Origin: CALFER01 sp964472395
GTDB taxonomy: Bacteria > CSSED10-310 > CALFER01
Assembly (NCBI GenBank): GCA_964472395.1
Contig: CAYYMM010000005.1
Location: 1-64,000 of the forward strand
Direction of reading: 5' to 3'
Length of the DNA: 64,000 nt
The notes below the pieces were generated by a model. It did not search any database. It was given only the letters and a program-made list of their open reading frames with translations, and was not told the origin of the DNA. Of the stretch, positions 16,789-25,093 are shown one piece after another. Numbering within the stretch: the first letter of the stretch is position 1; every line of letters begins with the position of its first letter. The translations under genes and the position numbers were made by a program.

Positions 16789-17898
16789 ATGGCTATCGTC
16801 ACGGCGTTTCGATTCACCGAAAAAACCGGCGCCATCTGCATTGACCAGGAATCCTGGCACATCTGGCGCAGAAAGAATTGGTTCACGGATCATCTCTACA
16901 GCCTGATTCCGGAAGAATACTCGGACCGATATGGGGTCGCTCTGGCCTACGGCGGACCGGGGCATCCTCCGTTTCATTTCGAAACGGCGGAACGTGCTCG
17001 GGTCGCGCTGACGCATCACCTCTCCCAACCGGATCTCGATCCAGCGCTCGTGACGGTTCCCGAGTTGAGCAAAATCGTGCTCGATGCCTTTACCTCGGTG
17101 CATCATCGGCGGATCAACGACAAACTGCATTTCCTGTTCGGCATCGATATGAACGACTATAACGCCGGGCGGGCATTGAGCCGCGACGAAGCGTTCGACA
17201 TCGTTCAGAAGGATGTGCGCGCCCGCGCCGCAGAAATTATCTCGGGGAAGGAAACTACCGGCTACAACCCCTTGTCGCCACCGGTGGAAGCCTGCCTTGT
17301 GGGTGTGGATCGACGGCTCGGATACTCCGCCTTCGCTCTGAAGGAGGAAGACGGTGTCCTGTCGTTTCAGTCCTGTTGGTTCGAATCGATCGGGCAGGGA
17401 CGGGACGCATCCACGATCCGCTTCGCCGAGTTTCTCAATCAGCGCACACTCGATACAAGACGTAAGGGCGCCGGTTTCGAGGAATCGCTGCTGGTGCTGT
17501 TCGAGGCGGTTCTGAAATCGATGGATCATTACGGGCAGAACGGCGGTTTCGTCCGGATGATGGTCCTCGATGCAGACGCAACCCGATACGCCGATCGCCT
17601 CATCGATGTCTGCGACGATACAGCCAGAATCTGCATTGAAATCGTGCGTGCCCTCCGAGAGGGGCTTGTGCCGCGCGATGCGGCTGAACGCATGACGGCA
17701 GACGTCGTTCGCAAGGTCATTTCTTCCGCCGAAGCTGAAAAACAGCTTTTCGCCGCGGTTCCGGATCCCTGTCTGCTTGGAAAGATTCTGAGGGGATTCA
17801 AGATGTCCGACGGAGGAAACGCCTCATCCGGACCGGAACGTGCGATTTTCGGATTGGCTCATTCCACACTCGAATCGACCCAGGGAGGCCACTCATGA
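16789..17898 (+). CDS. Proteasome-beta/Ntn-hydrolase-like protein, predicted inactive paralogue
   Basis: No family is recognised by name. The 369-residue protein aligns over its whole length with the product of the next gene. Its strand pattern (IVTAFRFTEKTGAICIDQ, YGVALAYGG, ACLVGVDRRLGYSAFAL, FESIGQGRDAS, GGFVRMMVLDAD) follows that of proteasome beta subunits: S1-S2 hairpin, an aliphatic S4, a GVD strand, a GSG-like turn and GGxxxxxVI. The residue after Met is Ala, not Thr. Asp19 is kept, but the Lys33 equivalent is His35 and the GSG turn reads GQG, so peptidase activity is unlikely. A helical stretch of ~100 residues separates the two halves and a helical tail follows. The ATG at 16789 has an excellent AAGGGAGG. 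Overlap with the next gene is 4 bases. Confidence 0.7.
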   Translation: MAIVTAFRFTEKTGAICIDQESWHIWRRKNWFTDHLYSLIPEEYSDRYGVALAYGGPGHPPFHFETAERARVALTHHLSQPDLDPALVTVPELSKIVLDAFTSVHHRRINDKLHFLFGIDMNDYNAGRALSRDEAFDIVQKDVRARAAEIISGKETTGYNPLSPPVEACLVGVDRRLGYSAFALKEEDGVLSFQSCWFESIGQGRDASTIRFAEFLNQRTLDTRRKGAGFEESLLVLFEAVLKSMDHYGQNGGFVRMMVLDADATRYADRLIDVCDDTARICIEIVRALREGLVPRDAAERMTADVVRKVISSAEAEKQLFAAVPDPCLLGKILRGFKMSDGGNASSGPERAIFGLAHSTLESTQGGHS

Positions 17899-18950
17899 CA
17901 TCGATCAATGCGATTCGATTCGATTTCCATTCCGGTGCGATGGTGTGCGATGAACAACGGCACTGGAACAACGAACGGATGAAAATTTACGCCGCGGACA
18001 AGATCCGGTCGATCATTCCCGAGCGGATCCGTGAGCGATACGGGATCGCCGCCTCTTACGGAAACACCGGCACCTCGTCGATCGGAGATGAGTTACGGAT
18101 GACTATCTATCGGGAAATAGATAAGGAATACGATCGGCGGTGCATCGAAGCAGGGACGGAACCGGAACGGTTCATGACCATCGAGGAAATCGCCCGGTTC
18201 GCCTGGTCGATCATCTGCCGGGTCAAACACACGCATGTCGACGAAGGCCTGCTCAAGAAATTCGGATTCTCCGCGCGCGAGTTCATCGCGTCCCACTATC
18301 AGCGACAGGGGCGCTCTTACCCGATCTCGAATGACGCCGTAAGTCGCGAAGCACTCGATATGATCGCCTCGCACCCCTCGAAACCGGCGCAGGACGCCGT
18401 CTTCGGGAATGCCGGCATCGTCGCGGGATTCGATCCTGAAACCGGATTCAGAATCTACAGTTTCTCAATGAGTCTTGGGATTTTCGAACCGGTCGAATCC
18501 GGTTATGTCGCGCTGGGTTCAGGGGGCGACACGACCAATTTTGTTTTACCCAGGCTGTTCAACCGGACCGGTGTCGAGGGGCGAATGAGCGGGATCGATC
18601 GAGTCGAGGGCATTCATGCGGTGATCGATGCGGTCAACATGGCCACCGAACATAATCTCGGGGTCGGCGGATACTTCAACATCCTGCTTTTCGACCGCGC
18701 CGGCCGCCAGCCGAACGGGTTCTATCGCGAAATCAACGACCACCGCAGCAAACTCGCGTCCGAAACCGTGCGTGCCCATCGGGCGGGCTTCATTAGCAAA
18801 CCTGTATGCCTTGAAATACTCGAAGGACTGCTCTTCCGGGAACGCGATGCGGTATGGGCCGAAGAACGGCTCTTCGCATCGAGTTCGCATGCGCTCGGAA
18901 TGCATCGCTTGTTCCGGGGCTACCCCGTGACGGCCGACGATTTCGTCTGA
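17895..18950 (+). CDS. Proteasome-beta/Ntn-hydrolase-like protein, predicted active paralogue
   Basis: The 351-residue protein is a paralogue of the preceding gene product (RYGIAASYG vs RYGVALAYG; IRSIIPERIRERYG vs LYSLIPEEYSDRYG). After Met removal it would begin with Thr (MTSINAIRF). Asp19 (MVCDEQ) and Lys36 (AADKIRSI) fall close to the Asp17 and Lys33 positions of proteasome beta subunits. AGIVAGFDPETGFRIYSF, the GSG turn at residues 208-210 and GVGGYFNILLFDRAG fit the C-terminal half of the fold. An inserted helical region (~80-165) and a C-terminal helical tail make it larger than HslV or classical beta subunits. GGGAGG precedes the ATG, which overlaps the upstream stop (ATGA), indicating equimolar co-expression. 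Assignment is by pattern, not by search. Confidence 0.7.
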   Translation: MTSINAIRFDFHSGAMVCDEQRHWNNERMKIYAADKIRSIIPERIRERYGIAASYGNTGTSSIGDELRMTIYREIDKEYDRRCIEAGTEPERFMTIEEIARFAWSIICRVKHTHVDEGLLKKFGFSAREFIASHYQRQGRSYPISNDAVSREALDMIASHPSKPAQDAVFGNAGIVAGFDPETGFRIYSFSMSLGIFEPVESGYVALGSGGDTTNFVLPRLFNRTGVEGRMSGIDRVEGIHAVIDAVNMATEHNLGVGGYFNILLFDRAGRQPNGFYREINDHRSKLASETVRAHRAGFISKPVCLEILEGLLFRERDAVWAEERLFASSSHALGMHRLFRGYPVTADDFV

Positions 18951-18957
18951 TCGGTCA

Positions 18958-18978
18958 GACGCGTTCAATCAGCGCGTC
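18958..18978. terminator. Short hairpin between convergent genes
   Basis: GACGCG and CGCGTC pair around a 9-base loop between the stop of the proteasome-like gene and the wecB stop, partly inside wecB's 3' end. No T-run follows, so a terminator role is only tentative. Confidence 0.2.
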
Positions 18979-20051
18979 AGAATCTCCACCATTCGCTCCG
19001 CGGCATGCCCGTCCCCGAACACGTTCTCCATCCGGTGCGGGTATGCGCTTCCCCGGAGTGTCTCGCGCAGACTGACCAGCCGGTCCGGCTCACGTCCCCC
19101 CATGACGGCGCACCCCTGCTCGAAGATCTCGTGATACTCGGTCGTATCATCGACGACCAGACACGGTTTCTCCGCGAAATACGCCTCCTTCAGCACACCG
19201 GATGAGTCTGTCAGCACGCACTGCGACGCGAGCAGCAGGGCCAGGAAATCGAGATACGGCAGAGCCGGGAGACACGAGATATGTGAGGTGTTTCGGATTT
19301 TGCGATCGAGATCGAAGTCGGCGAGCCTTCGCGCGGTATGCGGGTGCACGGGGAAGACGATGGGCATGGGCCATCCGACAAGTGCGTCCGAGAGCCGGTC
19401 GAGTATCTGCCGATGCCCTACCGTTTCGGCGCGATGCATCGTTAAAAGGTCGAACTGATCCGGAATGCCAGGGAATCTCCGGCGGATCTCCTCGATATGC
19501 CGCACGGCGGTGTCTTGGTTGAGTGTGAAGGTGTCGAGTGTGATGTCGCCGGTCAGATGGATGCGCTCGCGGGGAATGCCTTCGCCCACGAGATTGTCGA
19601 CGGCGCGCGGAATCGGCGCGAACAGAAACTCCGAACAATGATCCGCCATCTTCTTGTTGATCTCTTCTGGCCGCCAGATGTTCTCGCGCATGCCGGCCTC
19701 GATATGCGCGCACGGTATCCGGTGTTCATACGCGGCCAGCGCAGCCGCCAGCGTCGTGTTCGTGTCCCCCATGCAGATCAGGCGATCGAACCGCTCCGAT
19801 TCCAGCACCGGATCGATTCGCTGCAGGATCAGTCCGATCTGCGCGGCCGCCGGCAGCGATCCGACCGCCAGATTCATGTCGATCGGCGGGAACCGGAAAT
19901 CCTTCAAAAACGCGTCGGACAGAGTGGCATCGTAGTGTTGCCCGGAGTGGATCAGGAACAACTCCGCATCGGTATACATCTGAAATGCGCGGATCAGCGG
20001 AGCGGATTTGATGAAATGCGGGCGGTTGCCCATGACGACCGCGATTTTCAT
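18969..20051 (-). CDS. wecB: UDP-N-acetylglucosamine 2-epimerase (non-hydrolysing)
   Basis: WecB interconverts UDP-GlcNAc and UDP-ManNAc for surface polysaccharide synthesis. Landmarks are the start MKIAVVMGNRPHFIKSAPLI, the segment HSGQHYDATLSD, CMGDTNTTLAAALAAYEH, the catalytic region HIEAGMRENIWRPEEINKK, LLTMHRAETVG and VLTDSSGVLKEAYFAEKPCL. At 360 residues it is of normal length. In many homologues the region reads GLRxxxxxPEExNR; here it is GMRENIWRPEEINK, a mild variant. Its ATG overlaps the stop of the upstream HELLH-motif membrane gene (ATGA). No other sugar genes are adjacent. Confidence 0.93.
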   Translation of the reverse strand: MKIAVVMGNRPHFIKSAPLIRAFQMYTDAELFLIHSGQHYDATLSDAFLKDFRFPPIDMNLAVGSLPAAAQIGLILQRIDPVLESERFDRLICMGDTNTTLAAALAAYEHRIPCAHIEAGMRENIWRPEEINKKMADHCSEFLFAPIPRAVDNLVGEGIPRERIHLTGDITLDTFTLNQDTAVRHIEEIRRRFPGIPDQFDLLTMHRAETVGHRQILDRLSDALVGWPMPIVFPVHPHTARRLADFDLDRKIRNTSHISCLPALPYLDFLALLLASQCVLTDSSGVLKEAYFAEKPCLVVDDTTEYHEIFEQGCAVMGGREPDRLVSLRETLRGSAYPHRMENVFGDGHAAERMVEILTR

Positions 20052-20833
20052 GCGACAGTCCCTTGTGAGGGGGTGAGGGGCCGCGCGATCAGACGTCCCA
20101 GTGCATAGGTGGCACCGGCTAACCAGATCGAGAGAATGGCAGCAAGCGCGATGACGGCGATCGGAACGAATGCCTGCCCGATAGAGGTGAACCCGTATTG
20201 GTCCGGAGCGGCGGCTATTTCGCCGAACAAGCGGAAGAGATCATCTGAGCGCAGATCGAGAAACTTTGGGATCCGGGCGATCTGCGACCCGGGAATGATC
20301 GCGTCGATGATGCGCGTTCCGATAATACCTCCCATTTCAAAATAATCACCTGTCAGATTGGCCAGGGGGATCAGTCCGGTGAGCAGTCCCGGAGCCAGCA
20401 GCCAAAGCCGTCGGAGAGTGATAGCGAGACGCACGAAGAGCACGCCGGGGAAAAGCGAGAGCAGATACGGCGCAAAAACGGTGAAAAAGTAACTCAGGTC
20501 GCCGCTCGGTACAAATCCCGTCAACCGGCCGGCGTACTTCGATGTTTCCGGCTTGACAAAGGGGAAGAACCGCTGCAGAAACTCCGCACCGTATTCCCTG
20601 CCGATGATCAGCTCGGAGACCGTACCGCCTGTGACCAGACATCCCCAGGCATGGAGGAGTTCATGAATGGGAATGTATACGAACCACAGCGGGACGGCCA
20701 GAAGGAGAATGAGTGCGTAATCGCGGATGGGTGATCGCCGGGAATCGAGTTCGGTGCGGATGGCGATGAGATCCTGCCAGAGAACGGTCCAGCCGGGAAA
20801 CATAAGCGCCGGAATTGAACGGAATGTGCTCAT
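20048..20833 (-). CDS. DUF3267-like membrane protein with HELLH metalloprotease-like motif
   Basis: The 261-residue protein has 4-5 hydrophobic spans. The motif YIPIHELLHAWGCLVTGG after the first span fits the HExxH zinc-binding consensus of the DUF3267/M50-like group, and later spans (FFTVFAPYLLSLFPGVLFV, LLTGLIPLANLTGDYFEMGG) carry candidate third ligands. The substrate is unknown; related proteins are putative membrane metalloproteases. An AGGAGG lies 14 bases before the ATG, a longer spacing than usual. It is co-transcribed with wecB through an ATGA overlap and diverges from the kdp operon. Confidence 0.72.
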   Translation of the reverse strand: MSTFRSIPALMFPGWTVLWQDLIAIRTELDSRRSPIRDYALILLLAVPLWFVYIPIHELLHAWGCLVTGGTVSELIIGREYGAEFLQRFFPFVKPETSKYAGRLTGFVPSGDLSYFFTVFAPYLLSLFPGVLFVRLAITLRRLWLLAPGLLTGLIPLANLTGDYFEMGGIIGTRIIDAIIPGSQIARIPKFLDLRSDDLFRLFGEIAAAPDQYGFTSIGQAFVPIAVIALAAILSIWLAGATYALGRLIARPLTPSQGTVA

Positions 20834-20941
20834 GGGTCTTTATCGTACCTCCTGATTCGTCAATCTATCAGGATCGATCGCCGTTTTCATCCTCAGATGA
20901 GGCTATCCTCCCCCGCACGAGAAACACACCGGAAAATGAAA

Positions 20942-20962
20942 GGGCGAACCTCGTGTTCGCCC
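20942..20962. repeat. GGGCGAAC palindrome (REP-like) in the kdp upstream region
   Basis: Arms GGGCGAAC and GTTCGCCC pair perfectly around CTCGT. Twelve bases of it (GCGAACCTCGTG) recur at 29137-29148 just after kdpE. GGGCGAAC-type palindromes are common dispersed repeats in several bacterial genomes; an operator or a remnant mobile repeat are both possible. A TTGACA lies at 21001-21006 with no convincing -10 partner. Confidence 0.5.
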
Positions 20963-21105
20963 CCCACCCATGCGCCTTGAAACGATATCCTGATCTTTTC
21001 TTGACATGCCCGGCGGTGTTCCTGACACCATCCTGAGAAAATAGAAAGTAAAGATAAGGGTGACAGGCATGCGGGACGATCTTGAGGATCGGGAAGGAGC
21101 GGAAC

Positions 21106-21189
21106 ATGGAAGACCTGGCGATGCTCGGAGTGGTGTTCGGGTTGGTGCTGTTGACCTGGTATTTTAAAAAGCTTCTCGAAAAACTCTGA
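21106..21189 (+). CDS. Small single-span membrane peptide at the head of the kdp operon
   Basis: The 27-residue frame MEDLAMLGVVFGLVLLTWYF (then KKLLEKL) is one hydrophobic helix with a basic C-terminal end. GGAAGGAG sits 6 bases before the ATG. It lies 16 bases before kdpF, whose own ribosome site (GAAGGAG) overlaps its stop, so the two are probably translated in sequence. The shape resembles KdpF-like accessory peptides that stabilise KdpABC, but the sequence is not a KdpF match. It is too short for routine gene calling. Confidence 0.6.
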   Translation: MEDLAMLGVVFGLVLLTWYFKKLLEKL

Positions 21190-21205
21190 TGAAGGAGTAT
21201 TCGTT

Positions 21206-21295
21206 ATGGCATGGATGAATTGGGTCGGATTGGGCATGGCGATCGCCCTGTTTCTGTATCTCGGTGTCGCCCTCATGAAACCGGAGTGGTTCTGA
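21206..21295 (+). CDS. kdpF: KdpF-like potassium-transport accessory peptide
   Basis: The 29-residue peptide is one membrane span ending in LYLGVALMKPEWF, which fits the KdpF pattern of a hydrophobic helix ending in (K/R)PExF. KdpF stabilises the KdpABC complex in the inner membrane. GAAGGAG precedes the ATG. Its stop overlaps the kdpA start by one base (TGATG). Confidence 0.75.
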   Translation: MAWMNWVGLGMAIALFLYLGVALMKPEWF

Positions 21296-23031
21296 TGAAT
21301 TCGCTCGAGAGTGTCATCGTCGCCTTTTTTTTCATCATATTCACGCTTCTGTCGATGGTTCTTGGCCGCATCATGAGTGGAGTTTTCCGACCGGATGCCG
21401 GAATCGACGCACGGTTTCCCGGATCCTGGGAACGCAGGATCCTGGGGATGATCGGAATTCGGGCGGACTCGGAGATGACATGGAAGCAATATACGCTCAA
21501 TTTGGTCGTATTTAATGGAATCTGCATGTTCGCCCTGTACAGCATGCAGCGTCTTCAATCGATCCTGCCCATGAACCCGTTTCGACTTCCGGGTGTCCGA
21601 TCGGATATTGCATTGAATACGGCGATCAGTTTTGTCACCAACACGAACTGGCAGGCCTATGCAGGCGAATCGACCATGAGCCGGCTCGTTCAGATGGCCG
21701 GCCTGACGGTCCAGAACTTCCTGTCCGCAGGAACCGGGATGGCTGTTGCCGTTGCGCTGGTGCGCGGATTCATCCGTCAGGAACGGACCACCATCGGTAA
21801 CTACTGGGTCGACCTGGTCAGATCCGTTCTGTTCATTTTACTTCCGTTATCCATATTTCTCTCGCTGTTTCTCGTTTCGCAGGGTGTCGTCCAGACGTTC
21901 GAAGCGGGCATCGAGTTATCCCGGATCGATCCACCTTCGGGAAACCGGGATCCATCGGATGGGAAACAGATCATCGTGCTGGGGCCCGTCGCGTCGCAGG
22001 TTGCGATCAAACAGCTTGGTTCAAACGGTGGAGGCTTTTTCAACTCGAACGGTTCTCATCCTTTCGAGAATCCCACGGGGTTGAGCAACACCATTGAGAT
22101 TCTGGCGATAATCCTCATTCCGGGTGCTTTCTGTTTCGCTTTCGGTCATCTGCTCGATGCCCAGGGATGGGTTCTTTTCGGTTCGATGTGCATCATCTTC
22201 ATTCCGCTGTTCCTCCTGAGCGTGGCTGAGGAGCGCAAGGGCAATCCGGCGCTCGCTCGTCTCGGCGTGGAACAGAGCGCCGGAAATCTGGAGGGGAAGG
22301 AAGTTCGGTTTGGGACCCTGACGAGCGCACTCTGGGCTTCCGCCACGACCGCCACATCCAACGGTTCCGTGAACGCGAGCCATGACAGTTGTAAACCGCT
22401 TTCCGGACTGGTGCTGCTCCTGTTCATGCAACTCGGGGAGGTGGTGTTCGGTGGTGTTGGATCTGGGCTTTACGGGATGCTCATGTTTGCGGTCATGGCT
22501 GTGTTCATAGCCGGTCTGATGGTCGGCAGAACCCCGGAGTATCTCGGGAAAAAGCTCGAATCGTTCGAGATGAAGATGGCGGCCTTGTCGATTCTCATCC
22601 CTCCGTCCTGCGTACTGATCGGGACCGCCGCCGCATGCCTGGTGCCCGGGATTCGTTCCGCATTGACCAACCAAGGACCTCACGGTTTCTCCGAAATACT
22701 CTATGCGTTTTCCTCGGCTGCAAACAACAACGGCTCCGCCTTCGGCGGCCTGGATGCATCCCGTTCCTTCTTCACCGTTCCTCTCGCCGCCTGCATGATC
22801 CTGGGTCGATACTGGGTGATCCTGCCTGTTCTGGCGATTGCCGGGTCCCTTGCGAGAAAAAAGCGAATCCCCTCATCATCGGGCACGTTACGGACGGATA
22901 CTCCGCTGTTTATGTCGCTCCTGGTCGGATCGATCCTGCTTATCGGTGCTTTGACATTCGTTCCGGCACTGGCGATCGGACCGGTGGTCGAACACCTCCA
23001 ACTGCGCTCTTATGCGGAAACCATGCCATGA
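21295..23031 (+). CDS. kdpA: Potassium-transporting ATPase, K+-binding channel subunit
   Basis: KdpA forms the K+-selective channel-like subunit of the high-affinity KdpFABC pump. Selectivity-filter-like loops are seen in TNTNWQAYAGESTMS, QLGSNGGGFFNSNGSHPFEN, TATSNGSVNAS and SSAANNNGSAFGGL, one per pseudo-repeat. About ten membrane spans are predicted. The 578-residue length is typical. The real start is the ATG overlapping the kdpF stop; an upstream in-frame ATG at 21211 lies inside kdpF. It overlaps kdpB by 4 bases (ATGA). Confidence 0.96.
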   Translation: MNSLESVIVAFFFIIFTLLSMVLGRIMSGVFRPDAGIDARFPGSWERRILGMIGIRADSEMTWKQYTLNLVVFNGICMFALYSMQRLQSILPMNPFRLPGVRSDIALNTAISFVTNTNWQAYAGESTMSRLVQMAGLTVQNFLSAGTGMAVAVALVRGFIRQERTTIGNYWVDLVRSVLFILLPLSIFLSLFLVSQGVVQTFEAGIELSRIDPPSGNRDPSDGKQIIVLGPVASQVAIKQLGSNGGGFFNSNGSHPFENPTGLSNTIEILAIILIPGAFCFAFGHLLDAQGWVLFGSMCIIFIPLFLLSVAEERKGNPALARLGVEQSAGNLEGKEVRFGTLTSALWASATTATSNGSVNASHDSCKPLSGLVLLLFMQLGEVVFGGVGSGLYGMLMFAVMAVFIAGLMVGRTPEYLGKKLESFEMKMAALSILIPPSCVLIGTAAACLVPGIRSALTNQGPHGFSEILYAFSSAANNNGSAFGGLDASRSFFTVPLAACMILGRYWVILPVLAIAGSLARKKRIPSSSGTLRTDTPLFMSLLVGSILLIGALTFVPALAIGPVVEHLQLRSYAETMP

Positions 23032-25091
23032 AACCGACGATCACATTCCTCCGTATGACTGATCGGGCGATTCTGCGGAATGCATGGATGGATGCTTTCT
23101 GCAAGCTCGATCCCCGTGTGCTGATCCGGAATCCGGTCATGTTCATCGTCGAGGTCGGCAGTGTATTCACATCGGTTCTGTTCCTGCTCTCGGTTTTTTC
23201 CCCGTCTCCGGATTCCCCGCTCTGGTTCATCGGATCGATCGCAATCTGGCTGTGGATTACCCTGTTGTTTGCGAACTTTGCAGAAGCCCTGGCAGAGGGG
23301 CGCGGCAAGGCTCAGGCTGCGAATCTCAGAGGAGCGCGCAGGGATACCACGGCAAAGCGATTGTTCGCGCCGACGCGTGACAGCCGCTATGATCTGGTTT
23401 CATCGGCGGACCTGCACCGGGACGATCTGGTCATCGTCGAGGCCGGAGATCTCGTTCCGGGTGATGGAGAGGTGATCGAGGGCATCGCGTCGGTCGATGA
23501 GAGCGCTATTACGGGAGAAAGTGCGCCGGTCATCCGTGAAAGTGGTGGAGACCGGAATGCGGTCACGGGTGGAACGAAGATCCTGTCCGACTGGCTGATC
23601 ATTCGGATCACGAGCAATCCCGGAGACTCCTTTCTCGACCGGATGATCGCGATGGTCGAAAATGCCTCACGCCAGAAAACTCCGAACGAAATCTCCCTGA
23701 ACATTCTGCTTTCGATGCTCACCATGATCTTTCTGCTGGTCACGGTCACGCTGCATATCTTTGCGTCGTTTTTGTCCGCCGGAACGGGCTCCGTTCCGCT
23801 CGTTGTACTGGTCGCCCTCCTGATCTGCCTCATCCCCACGACGATCGGAGGTCTGCTTTCGGCGATCGGCATCGCCGGAATGGATCGACTGATTCAGGCC
23901 AATGTGATTGCGATGTCGGGCCGGGCGATCGAAGCTGCTGGAGATGTCGATGTGCTGATGCTGGACAAGACCGGAACGATCACGCTTGGAAACCGGCAGG
24001 CCGTCGCCTTTCTCCCGGCTGAGGGTATCGAGGCTGTTGCGCTCGCGGAGGCCGCTCAGTTCGCTTCTTTAACTGATGAAACTCCGGAGGGTCGCAGCAT
24101 TGTCGTTTTGGCCAAGACGCAGTTCGGGATACGAGCGCGCGAGTTGACGAAACAGAATGCGGACTTCATTCCATTTTCTGCCGTCACACGCATGAGCGGT
24201 GTCGATGTCGAGGGACATCGCATCCGCAAAGGCTCGTTCGATGCCATTCAACGCTTCGTGGCTGCCGACGGAGGCGACATCCCGAAATCCGTTCTGGCGG
24301 CTGTCGACCAGATCGCGCGCTCGGGGGGAACCCCTCTTGTCGTGGCCGACCGGCGGCAGGTTCTGGGAGTGATCCATCTGAAAGATATCGTGAAGGGTGG
24401 GATTCGCGATCGGTTTGCGGCCATGCACCGCATCGGGATCCGGACTGTCATGATTACCGGAGACAATCCGATCACGGCTTCCGCCATCGCTGCCGAGGCC
24501 GGTGTGGATGATTTTATGGCGGAGGCGACCCCCGAAAAGAAGCTCGGTATGATCCGGGAGCTGCAGGCCGCGGGTCATCTGGTCGCGATGACCGGAGACG
24601 GCACGAACGATGCTCCGGCGCTTGCCCAGGCGGACGTCGCCGTCGCGATGAACAGCGGGACACAGGCGGCGAAAGAAGCGGGAAACATGATCGATCTGGA
24701 TTCAAATCCGACGAAACTGCTGGATGTCATTGCGATCGGCAAGCAGATGCTGATCACCCGGGGCGCGCTCACCACATTCAGCCTCGCCAACGATATCTCG
24801 AAGTATTTCGCCATCATCCCGGCCGCCTTCGTCTCCATCTTCCCGGAACTCGCTCTCCTGAATATCATGCACCTGCATTCCCCCCGGAGCGCCGTGCTAT
24901 CGGCGGTGATCTTCAACGCGCTCATCATCGTGGCCCTGATTCCGCTCGCACTGCGCGGCGTTCGATACACGCCTGTCACCGCCGATCGCCTCCTTCGCCG
25001 GAATCTTCTGATTTACGGCCTGGGTGGTCTGCTCCTGCCTTTCCCATGCATCAAACTGATCGACCTGATCATACAATTACTCGGAGGATGA
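23028..25091 (+). CDS. kdpB: Potassium-transporting P-type ATPase, catalytic subunit
   Basis: KdpB is the P-type ATPase that energises KdpA. The phosphorylation motif DKTGTIT places the catalytic Asp near residue 312. The actuator loop SAITGESAPV carries the TGES motif whose serine is the inhibitory phosphorylation site in E. coli KdpB. VAMTGDGTNDAPALAQADVAVAMNSG is the hinge. Membrane spans are at the N-terminus (IVEVGSVFTSVLFLL), centre and C-terminus. The 687-residue length is normal. It overlaps kdpA and precedes kdpC in a coupled operon, under likely KdpDE control. Confidence 0.97.
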   Translation: MKPTITFLRMTDRAILRNAWMDAFCKLDPRVLIRNPVMFIVEVGSVFTSVLFLLSVFSPSPDSPLWFIGSIAIWLWITLLFANFAEALAEGRGKAQAANLRGARRDTTAKRLFAPTRDSRYDLVSSADLHRDDLVIVEAGDLVPGDGEVIEGIASVDESAITGESAPVIRESGGDRNAVTGGTKILSDWLIIRITSNPGDSFLDRMIAMVENASRQKTPNEISLNILLSMLTMIFLLVTVTLHIFASFLSAGTGSVPLVVLVALLICLIPTTIGGLLSAIGIAGMDRLIQANVIAMSGRAIEAAGDVDVLMLDKTGTITLGNRQAVAFLPAEGIEAVALAEAAQFASLTDETPEGRSIVVLAKTQFGIRARELTKQNADFIPFSAVTRMSGVDVEGHRIRKGSFDAIQRFVAADGGDIPKSVLAAVDQIARSGGTPLVVADRRQVLGVIHLKDIVKGGIRDRFAAMHRIGIRTVMITGDNPITASAIAAEAGVDDFMAEATPEKKLGMIRELQAAGHLVAMTGDGTNDAPALAQADVAVAMNSGTQAAKEAGNMIDLDSNPTKLLDVIAIGKQMLITRGALTTFSLANDISKYFAIIPAAFVSIFPELALLNIMHLHSPRSAVLSAVIFNALIIVALIPLALRGVRYTPVTADRLLRRNLLIYGLGGLLLPFPCIKLIDLIIQLLGG

Positions 25092-25093
25092 CC

